The position numbers and the translations under genes were made by a program. The notes beneath the pieces were generated by a model, which saw only the letters and a list, made by a program, of their open reading frames with translations, was not told where the DNA came from and searched no databases. A stretch of DNA of 32,128 bases, from the NCBI GenBank assembly GCA_021160785.1, contig JAGHBX010000282.1, positions 1-32,128 of the forward strand, written 5' to 3'. This document shows, piece by piece, positions 7,048 through 14,877 of this stretch (its first letter is position 1; each line of letters begins with the position of its first letter). The DNA comes from Planctomycetota bacterium (lineage in GTDB: Bacteria > Planctomycetota > Phycisphaerae > Sedimentisphaerales > Anaerohalosphaeraceae).

Positions 7048-7091
7048 CGGGGCGTTATTACATCATAGATGGGTTTTGGACGGAAGATATT

Positions 7092-8558
7092 ATGAACAGG
7101 TATTTGGCAATCGATCTGGGGGCCGAAAGCGGCAGGGGCGTGCTGGTTACGCTCGATGGCGGCAAAGTCGGCATGGAGGAGATTCATCGTTTCAGCAATC
7201 GGCCCGTGAGGCTGGGGGGGACGCTTTACTGGGACTTTCCGTTTCTTTTTGCCGAGATAATCGCCACACTGAAAAAGTGCGCCGAACGACAGATCGTGAT
7301 CGACGCGATCGGGGTGGATACGTGGGGTGTGGATTTCGGTCTGTTAGGCGGCGACGACAAGCTGCTCTCCTGCCCGGTCCACTACCGCGACAGCCGAACC
7401 GAAAACATCCACGACTATTCCGATGCCGTCATGTCAAGGCAGGAGATTTTCACCTCGACATCGTGCGAGCCGTGGGCGATCAGTTCGCTCTTCCAGCTTC
7501 TTGCGATGCAGCGGGACGGGTCACCGATATTGCCTGTGGCAAAGACATTTCTCAATGTGCCGGATTTGATCAACTTCTTTCTGACCGGCGTAAAGGCCTC
7601 GGAAAAGACCATCGTCAGCACCGCCAACCTCATGGACCCGAAAGGCAACTGGGCTCAGGATGTGATCGAGCGATTCAAGCTGCCCGGTATCTTCGGCAAG
7701 CTCGTCGAGCCGGGGACAGTATTGGGGCCTTTAAGCGATTCGCTCCAGGAGCAGACGGGTTTAGGGGCGGTTCCCGTAGTGGCAACGTGCGGCCATGACA
7801 CTTCCGCTGTCGCCGCAGCCGTTCCGGCCGAAGGCGGCAACTGGGCGTTTTTGAGTTGCGGGACGTGGTCGATCCTTGGCGAACTGCTTGACAAGCCGGT
7901 TACCACGGTCGCCGCTTACGAACAGGGCTTCTGCAATGAGTACACGCTGGATGCCTGGTTTATCTGCCGCAATATCTTAGGCCTGTGGCTCGTGCAGGAA
8001 CTTCGCCGCAAGTGGAACACGTCCGGAGACGCGTGGGATTACAACCGCATGACAACTGAAGCGACCAAAGCAAAATCCATCGGCATGTTCAATGTCGAGG
8101 ATGGCTCGCTGATGGCGCCGGCGGATATGGAACAGGCCCAGCTCGACCTGCTGGAGGCGCTCGATCAACCCAAACCCGCCTCGCGCGGACAACTCGTCCG
8201 CTGTGTGTTGGAGAGCCTTTCGTTAGAGTACGCCCACCGCCTGCGGATGATCGACACCCTGACCGCCCAAAAGACCGATACGCTATATATGGTGGGCGGC
8301 GGCATCGCCAATACGCTGCTGTGTCAACTGACCGCCAACGCTCTCGGCATCCCCGTATATGCAGGCGCCGATCAGTGCACGGCGCTGGGCAACGCGCTGA
8401 CCGTCGCGGCGGGCATGGGCGCCCTTCGCGGACCGGATGAAATCCGACAGGTCATGCGAAACAGCTTCGAACTGAAACTCTACGAGCCACAGGAATCCAG
8501 CCTGTGGGCGGGCAAACTCGATCAATACAGTCAACTCAAATCCTCGAACAGGAGATAA
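7092..8558 (+). CDS. rhaB: rhamnulokinase / L-fuculokinase-type FGGY carbohydrate kinase
   Basis: The 488-residue protein matches the FGGY kinase family and in length matches RhaB (about 489 residues). Visible motifs: AIDLGAESGRG at the N-terminus (ATP phosphate loop with the A-S-G-R signature of rhamnulokinases), GVDTWGVDFGLL (substrate and catalytic loop), CGHDTSAVAAAVP and SCGTWSILG in the middle, and GGGIANTLLCQLTANALGIPV near residues 400-420 (adenosine motif). It phosphorylates the 1-position of a 6-deoxyketose (rhamnulose or fuculose) in the cytoplasm. Being followed 4 bases later by a fucose-isomerase-type gene, L-fuculose is as likely a substrate as L-rhamnulose. The ribosome site (GGAAG) is modest. 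First gene of a three-gene operon. Confidence 0.85.
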   Translation: MNRYLAIDLGAESGRGVLVTLDGGKVGMEEIHRFSNRPVRLGGTLYWDFPFLFAEIIATLKKCAERQIVIDAIGVDTWGVDFGLLGGDDKLLSCPVHYRDSRTENIHDYSDAVMSRQEIFTSTSCEPWAISSLFQLLAMQRDGSPILPVAKTFLNVPDLINFFLTGVKASEKTIVSTANLMDPKGNWAQDVIERFKLPGIFGKLVEPGTVLGPLSDSLQEQTGLGAVPVVATCGHDTSAVAAAVPAEGGNWAFLSCGTWSILGELLDKPVTTVAAYEQGFCNEYTLDAWFICRNILGLWLVQELRRKWNTSGDAWDYNRMTTEATKAKSIGMFNVEDGSLMAPADMEQAQLDLLEALDQPKPASRGQLVRCVLESLSLEYAHRLRMIDTLTAQKTDTLYMVGGGIANTLLCQLTANALGIPVYAGADQCTALGNALTVAAGMGALRGPDEIRQVMRNSFELKLYEPQESSLWAGKLDQYSQLKSSNRR

Positions 8559-8562
8559 GGTT

Positions 8563-10281
8563 ATGGCTAAGGCGAAGAAACTTCCGTCTAATAGAAAATC
8601 GACCCCCCACGTCGCTACGTTCGGCGTTTGCGCCGCCGGCGACCCGCGAATCGACAAAGCGGCCCGCGACCGCACGACCAACATTATCGAGACTATCGCC
8701 GGGATCATCGCCAAAGAGGTGACAATGCCCGACGGTACGCCCGTCAACGTCGTCTGGAGCCCGGTCCTCATCGACGGCGAAAAACAGGCAGACATCGTCG
8801 CCCGCCAGTTTGTCGATTCAAACGTCGATGCGATCGTCTGCACGCCGGATACGTGGGCATTTCCGCAACTGTCGCTGATGAGCCTGCTTGCGCAATTGCC
8901 CGCCGAGACGCCGGTCAATATCACCTGCGGAAACAGCGCACCCAAGCCCGGCGTTGTGTTTGCCCACGCGGTAAACGGCGCATTAGCCCAGTCGGGCAGG
9001 CTGACACACTTAAACGTCGGCACCTGGCCCGATACGGGGGTGAATCCAAAACCCACGGCGCCCACGATCAAGGCATTAGTGGACTGGTGCTATGCGGCGC
9101 TTACCTACGCCGGGCTGAAGGGCAAACGCGTACTCATTTTCGGTCATGATTCGATGGGGATGGAAACCGCTCTTTCACATATCATTCCCACACGGCGAAC
9201 GTTCGGACTGGAAATAACGCGGCTGGATATGAAGCTCCTGGCCGACATGCTCAACAAAGGCGCATACGACGCAAAGGAACTGAACAAACTTCGCTCGTGG
9301 ATAAAGAGAAATCTCGGCAAACGCCTGGACTTGTCCCAGCCCGACGCCGAGACCAGGCTCGATCAGTCATTGGCGATGTACCTGATCATGCGCGATCTCA
9401 CCGCCGAGATCAACGCCGTCGGCGGCGGCTTTATGAACCAACTCGAGTGGGGCTCGGACCTTCGCGGCATACCGCTTCCGATCTGCGATATGGCAGAATC
9501 CCTCATGAATTCAACCTTCGATCACAACGGGCCCAAGCAGGCGATCCCCTTTGCAACCGAAGCGGACACGCAGGGCCTGTTGACGATGCTGTTTAAAAAC
9601 TGGCTTTCAGGCGGCAATCCGCCGCTGTTTATGGACTTTCGAAAGGTCTGGGAGCCCTGGGAGATACAGAAACTCGCAAAGAAGCTCAAGGTCAATTTCA
9701 CAAAGAACACCGTCTGGGCGCAGAAAGGCATTGTCGACGGCGACAACAGCGGTTCCGCCAGCCTAAACTGGGCGGGCAAACCCGGCGATTCGGCAGGCGC
9801 CATCATGAAAAACGTCTCCATGCCCGGCGCGGAGCTTTACTACTTCCCCGGCGGCGGAAACAGCGTTACCTTCGTCTCGCCCGGCGGCATAGAAGGCATC
9901 GCAAGCAGACTCGCCTACAGCGAATTGTCCGGCATGTTCAGTCTCATCTGGGACGAGGCCTTCACCGTCGATCTGCCGAAGAAACTCGCCGGCGCCGTCG
10001 CAAACTCCTCCAACGTGACCTGGCCCCACACGTGGGTCGTGCCGAAGTACGCCTCGATGGCCGAGTACAAACAGTTCGCGCCCGCCAACCACTTCCACAT
10101 GGTATGGAACCTCGAACCGGCAAGACTGCAGTACTGGATGGACCTGACCAACGTGATATCCGTCGCCCCGTGGCAGGCAAGACCCGCGTTCGTGGAGGAA
10201 ACAGACCGACCCATGCCGCTGATTTATCTGATCAACGGCGGCGAAAACGAAACCAAGCGTATGCGGGCCAGAGGGCATTAA
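8563..10281 (+). CDS. L-fucose/L-arabinose isomerase-family protein
   Basis: The 572-residue product has the length and layout of L-fucose isomerase (E. coli FucI is 591), an Mn-dependent aldose-ketose isomerase. The active-site segment is recognisable: E312 in DMAESLMNSTFD and D335 in ATEADTQG, 23 residues apart as against 24 for E337/D361 in FucI, and a C-terminal histidine H510 or H512 in NHFHMVWN. The N-terminal half (ATFGVCAAGDPRID, VDAIVCTPDTWAFP) fits the substrate-handling domains. An AGGAGATAAG site precedes the ATG. It sits 4 bases after the kinase and 12 before the DapA-like gene. Some members of this broad family act on other sugars, so exact specificity is open. Confidence 0.82.
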   Translation: MAKAKKLPSNRKSTPHVATFGVCAAGDPRIDKAARDRTTNIIETIAGIIAKEVTMPDGTPVNVVWSPVLIDGEKQADIVARQFVDSNVDAIVCTPDTWAFPQLSLMSLLAQLPAETPVNITCGNSAPKPGVVFAHAVNGALAQSGRLTHLNVGTWPDTGVNPKPTAPTIKALVDWCYAALTYAGLKGKRVLIFGHDSMGMETALSHIIPTRRTFGLEITRLDMKLLADMLNKGAYDAKELNKLRSWIKRNLGKRLDLSQPDAETRLDQSLAMYLIMRDLTAEINAVGGGFMNQLEWGSDLRGIPLPICDMAESLMNSTFDHNGPKQAIPFATEADTQGLLTMLFKNWLSGGNPPLFMDFRKVWEPWEIQKLAKKLKVNFTKNTVWAQKGIVDGDNSGSASLNWAGKPGDSAGAIMKNVSMPGAELYYFPGGGNSVTFVSPGGIEGIASRLAYSELSGMFSLIWDEAFTVDLPKKLAGAVANSSNVTWPHTWVVPKYASMAEYKQFAPANHFHMVWNLEPARLQYWMDLTNVISVAPWQARPAFVEETDRPMPLIYLINGGENETKRMRARGH

Positions 10282-10293
10282 AGAGGGAAACCG

Positions 10294-11196
10294 ATGAAAG
10301 CAAGCACGAAAGAGAAACTGCAAGGCATCTTCGCCCCCGTCGTAACACCCTTCAGGGACAATGAAGACATCGATCTCGTTGCGCTCAAACACAACCTGTC
10401 GCTGTACGCCCGGACAAATCTTGCTGGGTATCTGGCCCTCGGGTCCAACGGGGAGAACAAGAGTCTAAGCGAAAGCGAAAAGCTCAACATTGTTGAGACC
10501 GTACTTGCCGGCAAACATGCCCAACAAACTGTCGTTGTCGGCGTCATGTATGAAGCCCAGCGACATGCCGAGCGGTTCATTGCCGCCGTCGCCGATCTTG
10601 GCGCCGATTTCGCCCTCGTCCAAAGCCCATCCTATTTCAAAAAGCTTATCACCGACGACCTGCTGGACGGATATTTCTCAGCGCTGGCCGACTCATCCGC
10701 AATACCTCTGCTGGTCTACAACTGCCCGCAGTTTAACGGTATCACGCTTTCGATCGAACTGTTGCGCCAACTGTCAAAACATCCCAATATTGTGGGAATG
10801 AAAGACAGCACGCCCGGATGCGATCTTGAAGTCATGCAGCTAAGCAGCGACAGCTTTCATGTCATGGTCGGCTCGATTACGAAACTCAACGATTTTGTGC
10901 CGGCAGGCGCCATCGGGGGCACGATTTCTTTTGCCAATTACTGTCCGGACCTCGCCGTCGGGTTATATCGCCGCATTCGCGACGAGGGGCCGGCCGAAGC
11001 CGCCGATATGAATCACAGGCTCGTCGAATCGAACAAACGCATCTCAGGCCCTTTTGGCGTGCCCGGAGTCAAAGCAGCCATGAATCTGACAGGGTACGCC
11101 GGCGGAATCCCCAGGAGACCTCTTTGTCCGCTCACCGCCGACGAGGTCGATACGATCAAATCCATCCTCGTCGAACTCGGAGTGTTGGACAAGTAG
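10294..11196 (+). CDS. dihydrodipicolinate synthase (DapA)-family aldolase/lyase
   Basis: The 300-residue protein is a class I aldolase of the DapA/N-acetylneuraminate-lyase superfamily: GIFAPVVTPF at the start, LGSNGE (the GxxGE phosphate-binding-like loop), Y142 in LLVYNCPQ and the Schiff-base lysine K170 in GMKDS. Its place as third gene after a deoxysugar kinase and isomerase suggests it cleaves a keto-acid or dehydrated sugar acid rather than making dihydrodipicolinate, in the manner of 2-keto-3-deoxy-sugar-acid aldolases; this is inference from position. GAGGGAAACCG precedes the start. It converges with mnmG, with a 54-base gap in which I see no clear terminator. Confidence 0.82.
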   Translation: MKASTKEKLQGIFAPVVTPFRDNEDIDLVALKHNLSLYARTNLAGYLALGSNGENKSLSESEKLNIVETVLAGKHAQQTVVVGVMYEAQRHAERFIAAVADLGADFALVQSPSYFKKLITDDLLDGYFSALADSSAIPLLVYNCPQFNGITLSIELLRQLSKHPNIVGMKDSTPGCDLEVMQLSSDSFHVMVGSITKLNDFVPAGAIGGTISFANYCPDLAVGLYRRIRDEGPAEAADMNHRLVESNKRISGPFGVPGVKAAMNLTGYAGGIPRRPLCPLTADEVDTIKSILVELGVLDK

Positions 11197-11250
11197 GAGA
11201 TGTTCCGCTATCGATGTGGGCACACGGTCAGAGCATCGGGAATTGCTTTG

Positions 11251-13095
11251 TCAAATGTGCCTTGGATGGGTAGAATGGTTGGCATAGGTGTGTTTCTTGA
11301 GGTGGATTTGTATTACCGTTATGTCCGCCGGTGTGATGCCGCCGATCCTGGCCGCCTGCCCTAATGTGCTCGGGCAAAAGGCCGTCAGTTTCTCCTTTGC
11401 TTCACAACGGAGGTGGCTTATCTGATTAAAGTCCAGGTCGGGCGGGAGCTTTATGTTTTCCAGGTTCCTGAACGCCGCGATCTGCTGCCCCTGGCGGGCG
11501 AGGTAGCCTTCGTACTTCGCGTCGATGCAGGCCGCGGCGATTACATCGCCGCTGACTGCAAGGCCCTTGACCGTTTCATCATCGGCGAGTTCGTTGGGCA
11601 GATTCGAGTTGGGCTGTTTGAGCAACTGCCATAAGCTCTTGCCGTCTCTTCGATTGGACTTGAGGTAGGCGGTCAGCCGTTCGATATCGGCGAGCTTACT
11701 GCTGAACCTTTGCTCGCGCAGGTCGTCGACGAGTCCGACGGATCGGCCGATTCGGGTCAATCTCCGATCCGCGTTATCGGACCGTAACGCCAGACGGTAC
11801 TCGGCGCGTGAGGTGAACATCCGATAAGGTTCGTCAATCTGCTTCGTGCGCAGGTCGTCGATGAGCACGCCGATATAAGCCTGGTCCCTGCTTAAGACGA
11901 GCGGGTCGGCGCCGTTGAGTTTTCGGATAGCGTTGACACCGGCGATGAGTCCCTGGCCCGCCGCCTCTTCATAGCCGCTCGTGCCGTTGATCTGGCCTGC
12001 AAGGTACAGCCCCGCAACCGCCCGCGTCTCGAGGCTTGCCCGAAGCTGGATCGCCGGCACATAATCATACTCAATCGCATAGGCATAGTGGACTATCCGG
12101 GCGTTTTCGGTTCCGGGCAGCATCGCGATCATCCGCTCCTGAACATCCCTCGGGCACGATGTGCTGATGCCGTTGCAGTAAATCGTCGTAACCGCCTCAT
12201 CTTCCGGTTCGAGAAAGACCTGGTGGCGATCCTTGTCGGCAAACCGCACGATCTTGGTCTCGATGCTCGGACAATACCTGGTGCCCGTAGCCTCGATCTG
12301 TCCCGTGTACATGGGAGCCCGGTGGAGATTATCACGAAGGAGTTTGTGGATATTCTCATTGGTCCAGGTGACCCAGCACGGAACCTGCTCCCGGTCGATC
12401 CGGTCGGTCATGAATGAAAACGGCAGCGCCTCTTCATCGCCGTACTGGACTTCGGCCTTGTCAAAATCCACAGTCGCCGCATCCAGCCGCGGCGGCGTGC
12501 CGGTCTTCAATCTGCCGAGTTTCAGCCCGAGTCGCTTCAGGCTGTCGCTCAGTTCGTTGCTTGCCGGCTCATCCAGTCGGCCTCCCTCCCATTGGGCCTC
12601 GCCCATGTGCATCAGGCCCCGCAGAAACGTGCCCGTCGTAACCACTCCCGCCGGAGCATGAAAAACCGCGCCGTCTTTGCACGCGACACCGCAGACAGCC
12701 CCGTCCCTGGTGATGATGTCTGCGACAACACCCTCAACGATAGTCAGATTGTCGGCGGCGGCGAGACGATTGCCAATGTAGTCGGCGTACTTGTATTTGT
12801 CGGCCTGGGCCCGGGGCGACTGCACCGCAGGCCCCTTGGAGCGATTGAGCAAGCGAAACTGAATGCCGGTTGCGTCGATCGCCTGGCCCATCAGTCCGCC
12901 GAGCGCGTCGATTTCACGCACGATCTGTCCCTTGGCAAGCCCACCGATAGCCGGATTACAGCTCATTTTGGCAATTGTCTCGCGGCTGAGCGTGATAAGC
13001 AGCGTTTTTGCACCCAGTCGCGATGCCGCCCATGAGGCTTCGGCGCCGGCGTGACCTGCGCCCACAACGATGCAGTCATAGCGGTCCGTCTTCAT
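11251..13095 (-). CDS. mnmG: tRNA uridine-34 carboxymethylaminomethyl-modification enzyme MnmG (GidA)
   Basis: The 614-residue protein is a clear MnmG: an N-terminal FAD dinucleotide-binding loop VVGAGHAGAEA (G12, G14, G17), the family signature MSCNPAIGGLAKG with the catalytic cysteine, TGTFLRG, then the insertion and helical C-terminal domains (MFTSRAEYRL, and a tail with ARIGGITPADI). Together with MnmE it makes the cmnm5/nm5 group on wobble uridine 34 of certain tRNAs, which improves decoding. The length is typical. Its ATG overlaps the acpS stop as ATGA (13092-13095), so it is translationally coupled and is the last gene of the minus-strand block. Confidence 0.97.
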   Translation of the reverse strand: MKTDRYDCIVVGAGHAGAEASWAASRLGAKTLLITLSRETIAKMSCNPAIGGLAKGQIVREIDALGGLMGQAIDATGIQFRLLNRSKGPAVQSPRAQADKYKYADYIGNRLAAADNLTIVEGVVADIITRDGAVCGVACKDGAVFHAPAGVVTTGTFLRGLMHMGEAQWEGGRLDEPASNELSDSLKRLGLKLGRLKTGTPPRLDAATVDFDKAEVQYGDEEALPFSFMTDRIDREQVPCWVTWTNENIHKLLRDNLHRAPMYTGQIEATGTRYCPSIETKIVRFADKDRHQVFLEPEDEAVTTIYCNGISTSCPRDVQERMIAMLPGTENARIVHYAYAIEYDYVPAIQLRASLETRAVAGLYLAGQINGTSGYEEAAGQGLIAGVNAIRKLNGADPLVLSRDQAYIGVLIDDLRTKQIDEPYRMFTSRAEYRLALRSDNADRRLTRIGRSVGLVDDLREQRFSSKLADIERLTAYLKSNRRDGKSLWQLLKQPNSNLPNELADDETVKGLAVSGDVIAAACIDAKYEGYLARQGQQIAAFRNLENIKLPPDLDFNQISHLRCEAKEKLTAFCPSTLGQAARIGGITPADITVIQIHLKKHTYANHSTHPRHI

Positions 13096-13481
13096 CCTGC
13101 TTCCGCCACCGCCACCGCCGAGGCAATCGCGAAGTTTGCGGTATGGGTGATGCTCAGGGTGATCTGCTCGATGCCCGCCTCATCGGCGATCCGCCTGACC
13201 TCGCCGGACATTCTCACGATCGGCTGACCCGCAGGATTGTTGACGATCTCGATATCGGTCCAGGCAATCTTGCCCCGCCAGCCCGTGCCTATGAGTTTGA
13301 GCACGGCCTCCTTCGCCGCGAAACGCCCGGCAAGTTTCTCAATGCGATTGCGCACCGAATCGGCGTCGGATTGCTCACGCTCGGTAAAAACGCGGTTGAG
13401 AAAACGCACCCCATGGCGCTGGATCACTTCCTCCAGTCGCGGGAAATCCACAAGATCGATACCGTGTGCAATAATCTTCAT
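13092..13481 (-). CDS. acpS: holo-[acyl-carrier-protein] synthase
   Basis: AcpS transfers 4'-phosphopantetheine from CoA to the acyl carrier protein. The 129-residue product shows the family motifs in order: GIDLVDFPRLEE near the N-terminus (Mg-binding Asp), RFAAKEAVLKLIGTG (the catalytic FxxKEA helix) and SITHTANFAIASAVA at the end. A longer frame starts at 13553, but it overlaps the upstream gene and lacks the conserved start; MKIIAHGIDL at 13481 is the normal N-terminus. It begins 7 bases after the stop of the parvulin gene with only a weak ribosome site, so translation is probably coupled. It overlaps mnmG by 4 bases. Confidence 0.93.
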   Translation of the reverse strand: MKIIAHGIDLVDFPRLEEVIQRHGVRFLNRVFTEREQSDADSVRNRIEKLAGRFAAKEAVLKLIGTGWRGKIAWTDIEIVNNPAGQPIVRMSGEVRRIADEAGIEQITLSITHTANFAIASAVAVAEAG

Positions 13482-13488
13482 TAGAGTA

Positions 13489-14685
13489 TTACTTGCTGCT
13501 AAGCGACCCGGTCGCCTGCCGCTGGCTCCACACCTTCTCCACACATACGTCAATGAATCGGTCCAGGCCCGAAATGTTCGCCCGATTCATCAATTTGCCG
13601 ATCAACTTGTCGAAACGCACCTTCCGCCGCGACATCTGTATCTCCTGTTCGATTCTCGGCTGAAGGTCTTCAAATGACGCGACGCCGCTCTTTTTCTTAT
13701 CTTCGAGCTTCATGATGAAAATATGCCCGTCCGACTCGACAGGACCGACAACTTCGCCGACTTCCATCTTCTCGGCCAGCGGGGGAAGAACGTGATGGGG
13801 CGGGTTCAGACTGGAACCCTCCGATACCCGGGTCCATAAGCCGCCCATCTCCTTACGATGACCGTCGGAATACACCTTCGCCAGCTCACCGAAGTCTTCA
13901 CCTTGCTTTATCCTGTCAATCAGTTCGGCCGCCTTTCGAATCGCCGCATCCTTGCGGGTCTCGCCGTCGCCAACTTCCATTTTATCATTATCAAGCTTAA
14001 TATCAATCAAGCGAAACTCAGTAAACCCTTCCCATATTACATCTTCCCGGCTCAGGAGCCTGGTGAACTGGAAACCTTTCTGCTGCATCGCTTCGTAATA
14101 CTCTAACATCTGGCTGTGCGAAATAGGCTTGTCCTCCAGAAGACTCTGCGAAACATAATACTGTCTTGTCAGCAGCATCTTCTTCTGGAATTCGCGATAC
14201 TGCCGCCAGTCCATACCTTGTTCGGCAATGGCCTCCTGCGCCAGTGCGTAATTATCTCCATGACTGGCTATGAATTTCTTGACTTCATTCTCCACCGCGC
14301 TGTCAAGCAGTTCGTCAATATTCTCCGGTGCGTCCTTCCTGGCCTCCTGGTAGAGCAGTATGTCGGTGATCTTGCTGATGACGGCGTCTTTGACAACAGG
14401 TCTTGCCTGGGCACTGAAATCCTCCCAACTGCTGCCTGCCGCCACGTTGCCCTCGAGTATGTTTATGACGGGTGTTACGACCTCACCGATCGTAATCGTT
14501 TCCGATTTGACGCTCAGTACAAGCCCGTCGGAGTGAGCCGCCGGATCGGCCCGTCGGGCAAGAGGAATCTGCTCCATTTCTTCGTCCGTAAACTTGCCCG
14601 TCTTTTGCGCAGCGTTTTCACAACCTGCCGACAATGACAGACCGGCCAGGCAAATCAAAAACAATATCAGGTTAATTCGACTCAT
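13489..14685 (-). CDS. parvulin-type peptidyl-prolyl isomerase lipoprotein (SurA/PrsA-like)
   Basis: The 398-residue protein has a signal peptide with lipobox LSAGC (Cys22), so it is membrane-anchored in the periplasm. A helical N-terminal chaperone region (about residues 60-200) is followed by a parvulin domain (about 215-340) with FGELAKVYSDG, MGGLWTRVSEG, the P-P-L-A-E-K-MEVGEVVGPVE strand and HIFIMKLEDKK, in the order seen in PrsA/SurA. It probably helps fold exported proteins. The C-terminus is basic and helical. GGAAG precedes the ATG, and a TATAAT-type promoter lies at 14757-14786. It leads acpS and mnmG in one transcription unit. Confidence 0.87.
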   Translation of the reverse strand: MSRINLILFLICLAGLSLSAGCENAAQKTGKFTDEEMEQIPLARRADPAAHSDGLVLSVKSETITIGEVVTPVINILEGNVAAGSSWEDFSAQARPVVKDAVISKITDILLYQEARKDAPENIDELLDSAVENEVKKFIASHGDNYALAQEAIAEQGMDWRQYREFQKKMLLTRQYYVSQSLLEDKPISHSQMLEYYEAMQQKGFQFTRLLSREDVIWEGFTEFRLIDIKLDNDKMEVGDGETRKDAAIRKAAELIDRIKQGEDFGELAKVYSDGHRKEMGGLWTRVSEGSSLNPPHHVLPPLAEKMEVGEVVGPVESDGHIFIMKLEDKKKSGVASFEDLQPRIEQEIQMSRRKVRFDKLIGKLMNRANISGLDRFIDVCVEKVWSQRQATGSLSSK

Positions 14686-14756
14686 GTTCTTCCAGACCTT
14701 TCGACGCCGGTAAGCAGCCTGCCGGCGATCTCACCAGGCAAAAATCCCAAACAATG

Positions 14757-14786
14757 ATTATAAACCATTCGGGCTCGGGGGTCGAA
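14757..14786 (-). promoter_or_regulatory. candidate promoter for the parvulin-acpS-mnmG operon
   Basis: On the minus strand a perfect TATAAT (14757-14762) is preceded by TTCGAC (14781-14786) at an 18-base distance, some 70 bases before the start at 14685. Confidence 0.42.
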
Positions 14787-14790
14787 AAGT

Positions 14791-14814
14791 TTTTTTGTCG
14801 GCAAAGACAAAAAC
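14791..14814 (-). terminator. weak AT-rich stem-loop after mfd
   Basis: TTTTTGTC (14792-14799) pairs with GACAAAAA (14806-14813) around a 6-base loop, 65 bases past the mfd stop. The stem is AT-rich and the following T-run is short, so termination would be inefficient. It directly abuts the -35 region of the next promoter. Confidence 0.3.
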
Positions 14815-14877
14815 TCATCCGGCGACCCCACCATCGGCGGCTAAAGGGTACATCGGCATTGACGGCCCAAAAAACGA

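Noticed and set aside
11248..11276. Promoter-like TTGTCA and TAGAAT, 17 bases apart, on the plus strand
   Set aside because: It lies in the 3' end of mnmG and points antisense into it; there is no plus-strand gene downstream.
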